Origin: Clostridia bacterium
GTDB taxonomy: Bacteria; Aerophobota; Aerophobia; Aerophobales; AE-B3A
NCBI GenBank assembly: GCA_009618505.1
Contig: WJOQ01000183.1
Span: forward strand, 1 to 5,567
Length of the DNA stretch: 5,567 nt
Reading direction: 5' to 3'
In this document: positions 1 through 5,567 of the stretch, piece by piece
Position numbering within the stretch: position 1 is the first letter of the stretch
How the letters are laid out: each line of letters opens with the position of its first letter
Notes under the pieces: generated by a model
Told to the model about the DNA's origin: nothing
The model's input: only the letters and a program-made list of their open reading frames with translations
The model's database searches: none
Program-made: the position numbers and the translations under genes

Positions 1-598
1 TTCTTAACGTTTCTTCGCCACCAGCAACTATGGAGCAAAGGTCTATCATCTCCCTCAGGCTTGCCGCATCATTGATTTCAGCAATTACCGGCTTTGAGCT
101 ATTAAGAATGAACTGGAGAAGAGACACTTTATCGACAATTGCTCCGGGTATGGTCTGATGGCCCGTGGCGAGGTAAGCCCATTCCATATTAGGCAAGGCG
201 TCAATCAATCTCGCTGTGTCGGCGATATCTTCAATATAACATGCCCTTCGCTGACCAGAATAAGGGTTAAGGTAATTCGGACAATCGGGCATCGCACCGA
301 AATGAGATCCAGTCTGTCCATTGAGAACCATCGCCAGTTCTCCTTCTCGGGTGTAGAAAGTAACCATTTTAGGGGAGGTTCTCAGAGCTTGCTCCACCAT
401 ATAGCAAGGGATTTTTACCCTACTGGGATTGGATACATCGGCACCGGCATCTCCTAATAGCTCAATTGCTTCCTGACACTCGAAAAGGACACCAGTTCTT
501 TCCAGAATTTGAAGGGTTGCCAAGTGTAACTCTTCTATCTGGTTGTCTGACAAGAGGCGAAACTGGGGTCTGCCATATTGAACATAGTTGTGACGCAC
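1..598 (-). CDS. Trimethylamine methyltransferase (MttB) superfamily protein, N-terminal part, cut by window edge
   Basis: This frame stays open from a GTG at 598-596 to the left edge, giving 199 complete codons. GTG is chosen because GAGAGG lies 6 nt upstream, no ATG precedes it, and an in-frame TAA lies nine codons further up. Residues 13-37 (FRLLSDNQIEELHLATLQIL, then ERTGV) match the family's N-terminal helix. They are followed by an EAIELLGDAGADV segment (43-55), an RVKIP...VEQAL segment (60-72), a TFYTREGE strand (80-87) and IADTARLIDALPNME (125-139), in the order usual for MttB-like proteins. The family is a corrinoid-dependent TIM-barrel methyltransferase that moves a methyl group from a methylated amine to a corrinoid protein in the cytoplasm. 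Full length is normally about 470-500 residues, so the region where pyrrolysine (UAG) sits in true MttB is not visible. No in-frame stop occurs in the visible part. Substrate is unknown: glycine betaine, proline betaine or carnitine-type demethylases are all possible. Family assignment is strong, function moderate. Confidence 0.85.
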   Translation of the reverse strand, partial: MRHNYVQYGRPQFRLLSDNQIEELHLATLQILERTGVLFECQEAIELLGDAGADVSNPSRVKIPCYMVEQALRTSPKMVTFYTREGELAMVLNGQTGSHFGAMPDCPNYLNPYSGQRRACYIEDIADTARLIDALPNMEWAYLATGHQTIPGAIVDKVSLLQFILNSSKPVIAEINDAASLREMIDLCSIVAGGEETLR

Positions 599-604
599 AA
601 TATT

Positions 605-610
605 CCTCTC
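605..610 (-). promoter_or_regulatory. Ribosome-binding site GAGAGG deciding the GTG start of the MttB-family gene
   Basis: GAGAGG on the minus strand ends 6 nt before the GTG at 598-596. It is the only Shine-Dalgarno-like site near the beginning of the conserved MttB-family reading frame, and it supports GTG over any internal ATG; the first in-frame internal ATG is codon 67, well inside the conserved region. Confidence 0.6.
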
Positions 611-712
611 TTTTATTAAACTTTAAGACCGCTGAACCAGCCTCCGGCGCATACCCATCTGCCCTGAAGTTCCGCCTGCCCTCACCTTCCTTTCCAGAGT
701 TTTTATTGAAAT

Positions 713-1699
713 TTAGTTGACTAGCTTCATAGTTCTCAGGACATCTCTAAGTTCAGCCTTTTCTTCGTCAGTGAGGCCAACAGCAGGTAATCTGACCTCT
801 CCACCCCTCAAGCCGATAATATCCATTGACGCTTTATGTACGGCAATAAACATTGAACTTTCTCCTGCACCAACACCGCCGCTGATAGTTCGCCTGAGAG
901 TGAGTGACCCATGATTCTCTATCGCCTTATTTATAAAGCTGGAATAGGGAGCTTTAGAGTTGACTATATCAGCTACTTTATTGAAATCTCTGGCCACCGC
1001 AGCCTCATATAGTGAATATGACAGATCTGGAGCGAAATTCGCCATGCCACTAACATAGCCGGGGCAGCCATACACGGCTTCGAACGAAAACAGTTGCTCA
1101 CCTTGCCCGCATAGAACCACTGCGTCTTTCGGGTCTACCGTTCTCTGCATCGCATAGTAAGCCCCAACATCTAGCGTATTCTCCTTGACTCCTATAATAT
1201 TGGGTATCTTGGATAACTTAGCCATTAAAGGCGGATTAATCCAAGAGCCAGATGTATCAGGATTATTATAAATCATTATGCCTATATTAACGCTTTCCGC
1301 TACCTGTTTGTAATGTTGATACATTCCCTCTTCTGTTGGAATGTGATAGTAGGGAAGCACAACCTGAACCCCATCTGCCCCGACAGACTCAGCATACTGG
1401 CACATCTTGATGGTTTCAGGAGTACCAGCTCGACCTGTTCCCGCCAGCATTACATTCTTCCCCTTTACCTCCTCCACAACCATTTTGATAGCGACTTTGC
1501 ACTCATCATCGGACATAGCATAAAACTCTCCCGTGCTTCCAAATGGCACGAAGCTAAAGTCTTTGCCTGCCATACGCTCGACCAGCCAGCGTGTATTAGC
1601 TCGCATCCCCTCCAAATCAAGGCTACCATCCTTATTGAACGGCGTGGTTTGAACAACCATTACTCCTTTCATACATTTCTTTAACTCACTTAATTGCAT
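713..1699 (-). CDS. DapA/NanA-superfamily class I aldolase or lyase, substrate unknown (not a typical dihydrodipicolinate synthase)
   Basis: The 328-residue product is close to the usual 290-310 of this TIM-barrel family. The substrate-carboxylate loop GSTGE is at 54-58, PYYHIPTEEGMYQHY (116-130) carries the conserved Tyr pair, the catalytic Tyr is Y144 in IMIYNNP, and the Schiff-base Lys is K172 in GVKENT. YVSGMAN (215-221) matches the family's late Gly-rich loop. In E. coli DapA, five residues after the catalytic Tyr lies R138, which binds the substrate carboxylate; here that position is T149, which argues against lysine biosynthesis. Related functions include N-acetylneuraminate lyase, 2-keto-3-deoxy-sugar-acid aldolases and dehydratases, and pyrroline-4-hydroxy-2-carboxylate deaminase. 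The C-terminus (about 300-328) is slightly extended. ATG at 1699 is preceded by AAGGAG at 8 nt; Met10 is a weaker alternative. It lies 48 nt after the ATPase gene and before the MttB-family gene, so a role in the same catabolic route is inferred. Superfamily is certain, substrate is not. Confidence 0.92.
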   Translation of the reverse strand: MQLSELKKCMKGVMVVQTTPFNKDGSLDLEGMRANTRWLVERMAGKDFSFVPFGSTGEFYAMSDDECKVAIKMVVEEVKGKNVMLAGTGRAGTPETIKMCQYAESVGADGVQVVLPYYHIPTEEGMYQHYKQVAESVNIGIMIYNNPDTSGSWINPPLMAKLSKIPNIIGVKENTLDVGAYYAMQRTVDPKDAVVLCGQGEQLFSFEAVYGCPGYVSGMANFAPDLSYSLYEAAVARDFNKVADIVNSKAPYSSFINKAIENHGSLTLRRTISGGVGAGESSMFIAVHKASMDIIGLRGGEVRLPAVGLTDEEKAELRDVLRTMKLVN

Positions 1700-1707
1700 T
1701 ATTCCTT

Positions 1708-1713
1708 CTCCTT
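1708..1713 (-). promoter_or_regulatory. Ribosome-binding site AAGGAG of the DapA-family gene
   Basis: AAGGAG lies 8 nt upstream of the ATG at 1699, within a purine-rich run (AAAGGAGAAGG, 1714-1704). It favours the first Met over Met10 of the DapA-family protein. Confidence 0.7.
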
Positions 1714-1727
1714 TTTAAATATTTATG

Positions 1728-1756
1728 CTTATACAGATGGCCTGCGCTTACCTCAA
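1728..1756 (-). promoter_or_regulatory. Candidate sigma-70-like promoter between the ATPase and DapA-family genes
   Basis: On the minus strand TTGAGG (1756-1751) and TATAAG (1733-1728) are separated by exactly 17 nt, matching the -35/-10 consensus at four and five of six positions. A transcript would begin around 1721-1722 and leave a leader of roughly 20 nt that still includes the ribosome-binding site. The -35 box overlaps the last codons of the ATPase gene. This could let the DapA-family and MttB-family genes be expressed independently of the transporter. Such matches arise by chance in AT-rich gaps, so confidence is low. Confidence 0.3.
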
Positions 1757-2863
1757 TTCCTCTTTTAGCAGAATATTGCTACTCTCCGGGCTCCAATGCA
1801 CTATCACCTCTCCACCAGAAGAAAATTGATTTTTCTGATCCAGGCTGCTGCTCGAATAAGCAGTTATTAGCTCACCAGAGTGGTCCAGAGAAATCCTCAC
1901 TTCAATAAAATCACCTTGATAAATCGTCTCTACTATCTGTCCCCTGAATCTATTATCTCCCTCCAAACCAGCCCCTTTAGGCAAAAGCTCTACCAGCTCC
2001 GGATGAGCAGAGATGCCTGTAACCTCATCACTACGTATATCCTTATTCTCCAAGGCAATGATCCTCAAACCACCTTCAGTTTCCAGCTGGAGTTTTCCAT
2101 TACCACTAGCTATCACCTTCCCGGGAAAGATGTTAATGGCCCCCATAAAATCAGCAATAAACTTTGTCCTGGGAGTCTCGTAAATCTCTCTAGGAGTTCC
2201 AACTTGCTTAAGTTTTCCCTCTCCCATCACCGCTATTATATCAGATAAGCTGAGCGCCACCTTCTGGTCGTGGGTCACGTAAAGGAAAGTTATCCCCACT
2301 TCTCGTTGGACTCGCTTCAATTCTACCTGCATCTCCTTCCTCAGCTTCCTGTCTAACGAAGCCAGAGGCTCATCTAAGAGTAGAATTTTAGGTTTTAAGA
2401 TTAAAGATCTTGCCAGAGCAACTCGTTGTCGTTGTCCCCCACTAAGCTGAGCTGGACGCCGCTTTTCCATGCCACCGAGTCCCATCAGGTCAACCATCTC
2501 TCCCACCCTTTTCCTTATCTCATCTTTGGGAACTTTTCTTCGCTCCAAGCCGTAGCCTGTATTAGCCTCTACTGTCATGTGGGGAAAAAGAGCAAGGCTT
2601 TGAAATACTGTGGTGCAATCCCTCTTATACGGTGGAACATCATTAATCACTTTACCATCAATTAAGACATCCCCTTCATCCAGGGTTTCTAATCCAGCAA
2701 TCAGCCGCAGAGCCGTGGTCTTTCCGCAACCACTGGGACCTAAAAGGGAATATATTTTCCCCTGGTCTACCTTCAAACTAACGTGATCCACAGCAGTAAC
2801 ACCAGGAAATCTCTTGACCACATTTCTTAACTCTACACAAGGAATACTTTCTCTATTTTCCAT
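1748..2863 (-). CDS. potA: PotA-like ABC transporter ATP-binding protein (polyamine/opine-type importer)
   Basis: This 371-residue cytoplasmic ATPase powers the importer made with the two permeases and the binding protein encoded upstream. The nucleotide-binding domain covers about 9-240: Walker A GPSGCGKT (42-49), Q-loop Gln88 in TTVFQS, signature LSGGQRQ (140-146), Walker B ILLLDEP (160-166), D-loop SLD (169-171) and switch His198 in YVTHDQ. Residues about 245-371 form the C-terminal TOBE-type region usual in PotA/MalK-class subunits, with RGQIVETIYQGDFIEVRI (307-324) as its recognisable strand pair. Length fits PotA (about 350-380). The ATG is preceded by AAGGAGGA at 5 nt and lies 19 nt after the PotC-like stop, so co-translation in one operon is likely. 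Oddity: the common HDQxEA after the switch His reads HDQKVA here. The catalytic motifs are intact, so it should be active. Family is certain; the transported substrate cannot be read from this subunit. Confidence 0.95.
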   Translation of the reverse strand: MENRESIPCVELRNVVKRFPGVTAVDHVSLKVDQGKIYSLLGPSGCGKTTALRLIAGLETLDEGDVLIDGKVINDVPPYKRDCTTVFQSLALFPHMTVEANTGYGLERRKVPKDEIRKRVGEMVDLMGLGGMEKRRPAQLSGGQRQRVALARSLILKPKILLLDEPLASLDRKLRKEMQVELKRVQREVGITFLYVTHDQKVALSLSDIIAVMGEGKLKQVGTPREIYETPRTKFIADFMGAINIFPGKVIASGNGKLQLETEGGLRIIALENKDIRSDEVTGISAHPELVELLPKGAGLEGDNRFRGQIVETIYQGDFIEVRISLDHSGELITAYSSSSLDQKNQFSSGGEVIVHWSPESSNILLKEELR

Positions 2864-2868
2864 ATGAT

Positions 2869-2876
2869 TCCTCCTT
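2869..2876 (-). promoter_or_regulatory. Strong ribosome-binding site AAGGAGGA of the ATPase gene
   Basis: AAGGAGGA, close to perfect complementarity with the bacterial 16S rRNA 3' end, is 5 nt upstream of the ATG at 2863. It is the strongest Shine-Dalgarno site in the window, in contrast with the weak site of the preceding PotC-like gene. Confidence 0.75.
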
Positions 2877-2882
2877 ATCCCT

Positions 2883-3671
2883 TCAAGTCACTTCTTTCCT
2901 TTGTGAGAAATTCCTTAGCAGTAAGATGAAAATTGGAAGCATCACCAAGATAGTGGCAATGACATTGAGCATGACACCTTGGGAACCATGCACCATCTGT
3001 GAAAAAATATAAAGAGGTAAAGTTGTGACTCCAAGTCCAGTCACAAAGTAGGTGATAGTAAAGTCGTTAAAAGACCAGGGGAAGACTATCATCATAGAAG
3101 CGAGAACTGCGGGTAGCAGCAATGGCACGGTTATTTTCCTCCAGGTGGTTAGAGTATTTGCACCAAGATCCGCTGAGGCCTCTTCTAAAGCCCAATCGAT
3201 TCTCGCCATCCTGCCCAGAACAACAAAGATAACTATGGGGACACAGAAGGTAATATGAGCTATGATGATGCTTGGATACCCCAGAGGAATGGGAATTACC
3301 TTGGTGAAAAGCACTAACAACGCTCCTCCTGTCACTATAGAGGGCATTATAATAGGCAGCAAGATGCCTGTCCTTAAAAAGTCCTTGCCTCGGAACTTAT
3401 ACTTATATAAGCCATATGCTACTGAAGTTCCTACTATCGTAGCCACAACAACAGTGATAGATGTTATAAAGAGACTTCTCATAATGGCACTCGTTATTTC
3501 GGCATTATTAACAAGGGCACCATACCACTTTAAAGTGAAACCTTCCCAGCTAAGGCCAAATTTATTATTACTAAAAGAGTAAATAATGACAAGCACAACT
3601 GGCGCCCATAAGACCGAATAAACTAAGGTCAGTAATGCTAAGTCTAAGTGTTTTTTATTTAAGGATTTCAT
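2883..3671 (-). CDS. potC: PotC-like ABC transporter permease (polyamine/opine-type importer)
   Basis: This 262-residue inner-membrane permease is the second half of the heterodimeric transport channel. About six hydrophobic segments are visible, near residues 12-32, 66-87, 101-123, 134-153, 185-207 and 235-252. The ATPase-docking EAA loop is at 162-184, with LEEASADLGANTLTTWRKI followed by TVPLLLPAV. FNDFTITYFVTG (201-212) matches the PotC segment after it. The frame stays open upstream to a TTG at 3719, which would add 16 residues overlapping the PotB-like gene. The ATG at 3671 is preferred because it directly precedes a charged stretch and the first membrane segment, and it lies just 2 nt after the PotB-like stop. 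Its Shine-Dalgarno site is weak (AAAGAG, 10 nt away), so translation probably depends on coupling to the preceding gene. Length is typical (about 260-280). Substrate is set mainly by the binding protein. Confidence 0.93.
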   Translation of the reverse strand: MKSLNKKHLDLALLTLVYSVLWAPVVLVIIYSFSNNKFGLSWEGFTLKWYGALVNNAEITSAIMRSLFITSITVVVATIVGTSVAYGLYKYKFRGKDFLRTGILLPIIMPSIVTGGALLVLFTKVIPIPLGYPSIIIAHITFCVPIVIFVVLGRMARIDWALEEASADLGANTLTTWRKITVPLLLPAVLASMMIVFPWSFNDFTITYFVTGLGVTTLPLYIFSQMVHGSQGVMLNVIATILVMLPIFILLLRNFSQRKEVT

Positions 3672-3673
3672 TT

Positions 3674-4585
3674 CTATGCCACTCTTTCCAACATTCCTTT
3701 CCCACCACCTTTTATACAAAGATATAGTATGAGAAGAATTAAGGCGGTTAAAGTTGAGGCTATGCTGGAACCCATAGGAATATTTCCCACCGCAGTAAAA
3801 TGAAGGGCAATCAAGTTCCCGGCCAACATGACTTTACCTCCACCCAATAACAAAGGTAGAGCCCACGCACCTAAGCATGGGATAAATACCAGTATTATGC
3901 CTGCAAATATTCCTCCTTTAGTTAAAGGCAATGTCACGGTAAGAAACCTCTTCAATGGCGTCGCGCCTAGGTCTGCGGATGCCTCCAATAGAGAGGGGTC
4001 AAGGCCCTCCAGCGAAGCATAAATAGGCAGCACCATATAAGGGATGTATGTTAAAACCAAGCCAAACATTACAATATAAGGAGTGCCCAGTATTGCCAGA
4101 GGAACTTCGATTAAGCCAAGGTTTAAAAGAACCGTATTTATTACTCCACCGTACGACGTTAAACTCCATAGAGCGTATATCCTAACAAGAAAGCATATCC
4201 ATGAAGGTAAGATTATAAAGAATAGGAGGGTTATTTTCCACCTACCTCCATACGCTACAATAGAGTGAGCTATAGGATAACCTATTAATAGGCATATCAT
4301 GTTGGCTGCGAAGGCAAAACCAAGTGTGCGTAAAAGAATTGTTAAGTATTTACCTTTAAACAAAAATTGATAATTTTCAAAGGTAAAAGTGTGTATAATA
4401 GCACCCCAGTCCCCTGCTGATAACAAGCTAAAGTATAACATGACCCCCAGAGGAGCAAAGACAAAGGCAATAATCCAGAGTGAAATAGGTCCCACGTAGG
4501 GCAAGTGAGCTTGTTTAGTGAGAGATTTTCTTAACTTTTCTCCTAAAGCTCTTGACTTTCTTCCTATGACTTCAGAAACTTGCAT
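3674..4585 (-). CDS. potB: PotB-like ABC transporter permease (polyamine/opine-type importer)
   Basis: This 303-residue inner-membrane protein pairs with the PotC-like permease. After a positively charged, presumably cytoplasmic N-terminus (1-30) it shows membrane segments near 34-54, 88-110, 117-139, 168-190, 226-247 and 274-291. The EAA loop that contacts the ATPase is at 200-220 (LEASADLGATPLKRF, then LTVTLP). ILPSWICFLVRIYAL (125-139) and YIPYMVLPIYASLEGLDP (180-197) are typical of PotB-type subunits. Length agrees with the family (about 280-310). ATG at 4585 has GGAAGG 5 nt upstream, directly abutting the foot of a 15-bp inverted repeat (4597-4628) that may tune its translation or the stability of the upstream message. 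It ends in GTG-GCA-TAG two bases before the PotC-like ATG, which implies translational coupling. Family is certain, ligand unknown. Confidence 0.94.
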   Translation of the reverse strand: MQVSEVIGRKSRALGEKLRKSLTKQAHLPYVGPISLWIIAFVFAPLGVMLYFSLLSAGDWGAIIHTFTFENYQFLFKGKYLTILLRTLGFAFAANMICLLIGYPIAHSIVAYGGRWKITLLFFIILPSWICFLVRIYALWSLTSYGGVINTVLLNLGLIEVPLAILGTPYIVMFGLVLTYIPYMVLPIYASLEGLDPSLLEASADLGATPLKRFLTVTLPLTKGGIFAGIILVFIPCLGAWALPLLLGGGKVMLAGNLIALHFTAVGNIPMGSSIASTLTALILLILYLCIKGGGKGMLERVA

Positions 4586-4596
4586 TTCGCCCTTCC

Positions 4597-4628
4597 GTAG
4601 GAGAAGGAAGCGAGCTTCCTTCTCCTAC
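4597..4628 (-). repeat. Perfect 15-bp inverted repeat (intercistronic RNA hairpin) between the binding-protein and PotB-like genes
   Basis: The arms GTAGGAGAAGGAAGC (4597-4611) and GCTTCCTTCTCCTAC (4614-4628) are exact reverse complements separated by 2 nt. They fill most of the 51-nt gap between the binding-protein stop (4637) and the PotB-like ATG (4585). In RNA this would be a very stable stem. No U-tract follows it on either strand, so it does not look like a standard intrinsic terminator. On the transcribed strand the stem ends immediately before the GGAAGG ribosome-binding site. A role as a 3' mRNA stabiliser or processing element, giving more binding protein than permease as in other binding-protein operons, is inferred. 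Confidence 0.85.
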
Positions 4629-4636
4629 TCAAGATA

Positions 4637-5567
4637 TTACGTTTTCAAATCTTCCCATATTGCAATTCTTAGTTCTAGAGCTTTACCTGAATAAGGCTCA
4701 TACGGCCAAGGCTCACATTTTTCCAGATATCCTTCGGGAGGTGTAAATCCAGACCAATTCCGCAATTCTTCAGAGAGGTCTTCAAATTTTACTGCTGAGC
4801 TGGTAGGGCTGTAAGCAATTCCATTGATCAGAGTGGTATTTACCTGAGGACGGGCAAGATAATTCGCGAAAAGGTGCGCCGCTGCCGGATGAGTGGCACC
4901 TATGGGCATACAGAAAGGATCCAGGGCAACAGTGGCCCCTTCCGTTGGCCATGCATTAACCAGAGGACATCCTTCTAGATATGGAGGATAACCGCTAGCA
5001 TTCCACGCAACCCATATCCAAATCTCCTCTTGCATCGCTAACCTCTTTGGGTAAGAATCATAGCCATACAAGTAAGGTTTCTGCTTCAGCAATAAATCCC
5101 TAGCTTCCATCAACTCTTGCTCGTTATCAGAATTGAAGTGATAACCAAGGTATAATAATGCTTGGCCAATAACGGTATTCATATCATCCACCATAGTTAT
5201 TCTTCCCCTATACTTCTCATCTGGTTCGAATACCACCGACCATGAAGGGATGCGAGGATCATCAACATGTTTCGTGTTATAGCAGTAGGAATCGATAGAC
5301 ATCTCCCAAGGTACTCCATACTTTTTATAACCTAACTCAGACCACTGCTGCATTAATGGTTCTAACATGTAATTTTCCTGATTGGGCATCCAGTCCCAAT
5401 TCAACTCTTTGAGTAGATCCAAATAATATAGTGCTGCAAATCCAGTCCCGCCTTGAATGAGTAGGTCATACTCTGCCTCGGGGTATAGTTTGATTTTCGT
5501 GATCATTTCGCTTGCACTACTAAAATGGTCCCGAATAATCTCAATTCCAAATTCCTCAGAGAAATTT
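4637..5567 (-). CDS. PotD-like extracellular substrate-binding protein of the ABC importer, N-terminus beyond the window
   Basis: The frame is open to the right edge, giving 309 codons before TAA at 4639-4637. An internal Met at 5506 is not the start, because the 20 codons above it (FSEEFGIEIIRDHFSSASEM) match the early beta-strand region of PotD. The signal peptide and first strand lie outside the window, and full length would be about 350-400. Other PotD-family landmarks, counted from the first visible residue, are AEYDLLIQGG (31-40), YGVPWEMSIDSYCYNTKHV (83-101), a VDDMNT loop (126-131), IWIWVAWNASG (182-192), WPTEGATVALDPFCMPIGA (206-224) and ANYLARPQV (234-242). The protein should capture ligand outside the membrane and deliver it to the permeases. 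Alignment by eye with E. coli PotD pairs its Glu171 with T131 and its Trp255 with A214, while Asp168 and Asp257 are kept (D128, D216), so a ligand other than spermidine is possible. Family is strong, ligand unknown. Confidence 0.9.
   Translation of the reverse strand, partial: NFSEEFGIEIIRDHFSSASEMITKIKLYPEAEYDLLIQGGTGFAALYYLDLLKELNWDWMPNQENYMLEPLMQQWSELGYKKYGVPWEMSIDSYCYNTKHVDDPRIPSWSVVFEPDEKYRGRITMVDDMNTVIGQALLYLGYHFNSDNEQELMEARDLLLKQKPYLYGYDSYPKRLAMQEEIWIWVAWNASGYPPYLEGCPLVNAWPTEGATVALDPFCMPIGATHPAAAHLFANYLARPQVNTTLINGIAYSPTSSAVKFEDLSEELRNWSGFTPPEGYLEKCEPWPYEPYSGKALELRIAIWEDLKT

Noticed and set aside
158..457. 99-codon open frame on the plus strand
   Set aside because: It lies antisense to the MttB-family reading frame, which shows clear family resemblance; the plus-strand translation shows no recognisable domain.
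599..712. Terminator or promoter between the DapA-family and MttB-family genes
   Set aside because: I found only a 4-bp stem (GCTG-GTT-CAGC) without a U-tract, a GGGCAG direct repeat, and an AT-rich stretch without a credible -35 box. Nothing there is good enough to call.
466..720. 84-codon open frame on the plus strand
   Set aside because: It is antisense to the MttB-family start and the intergenic gap, reaches the end of the DapA-family gene, and has no family resemblance or ribosome-binding site that I can see.
1313..1684. 123-codon plus-strand frame and a 63-codon minus-strand frame (1465-1656) inside the DapA-family gene
   Set aside because: Both are shadows in other frames of a full-length gene with all its catalytic motifs.
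1880..2665. Plus-strand frames opposite the ATPase gene
   Set aside because: They are antisense to a complete PotA-like gene, with low-complexity, domain-free translations.
3672..3719. TTG start at 3719 for the PotC-like permease
   Set aside because: It would add 16 residues that overlap the PotB-like gene; the ATG at 3671 gives a typical permease N-terminus and length.
3052..4268. Plus-strand frames opposite the two permease genes
   Set aside because: They are antisense to conserved membrane-protein genes; their existence follows from codon bias in the real genes.
4597..4628. Intrinsic transcription terminator
   Set aside because: The stem is strong, but no run of T follows on either strand, and the next operon gene begins 12 nt after it.

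Overview
The window holds six genes, all on the minus strand, so transcription runs from right to left. In order these are a periplasmic or lipid-anchored substrate-binding protein (N-terminus beyond the right edge), two inner-membrane permeases and an ATPase, which together form a complete polyamine/opine-class (PotDBCA-type) ABC importer. They are followed by a DapA-superfamily lyase/aldolase and the first 199 codons of a trimethylamine-methyltransferase (MttB) superfamily protein that runs off the left edge. The last gene starts with GTG and is easily missed: two open frames on the opposite strand overlap it and are shadows.

Layout: binding protein 5567-4637 (partial); a 51-nt gap filled by a perfect 15-bp inverted repeat next to the next ribosome-binding site; PotB-like permease 4585-3674; PotC-like permease 3671-2883, two bases after the PotB stop; PotA-like ATPase 2863-1748, 19 nt later with a strong AAGGAGGA site; a 48-nt gap with a possible secondary promoter; DapA-family enzyme 1699-713; a 113-nt gap in which I see no convincing terminator; MttB-family protein 598-1 (partial). 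Tight spacing and shared strand suggest one operon, perhaps with a second transcription start before the DapA-family gene.

Biological reading (inference): the MttB superfamily removes methyl groups from quaternary or tertiary amines onto a corrinoid protein. Known non-pyrrolysine members act on glycine betaine, proline betaine, carnitine and gamma-butyrobetaine. A Pot-type importer beside it would supply a cationic or zwitterionic amine. By my unaided alignment, the binding protein has lost two residues that contact spermidine in E. coli PotD. The DapA-family enzyme keeps the Schiff-base Lys and the catalytic Tyr but lacks the Arg of true dihydrodipicolinate synthase, so it probably handles another keto-acid-type substrate, perhaps the carbon skeleton left after demethylation. 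The cluster could therefore be an uptake-and-demethylation pathway for a betaine-like compound rather than a polyamine transport locus.

Organism: moderate GC by eye, frequent AGA/AGG and ATA codons, good Shine-Dalgarno sites and a corrinoid-type methyltransferase would fit an anaerobic or sediment bacterium (for example Chloroflexota, Bacillota or Desulfobacterota). No feature seen here fixes the phylum, and an archaeal origin is not excluded.
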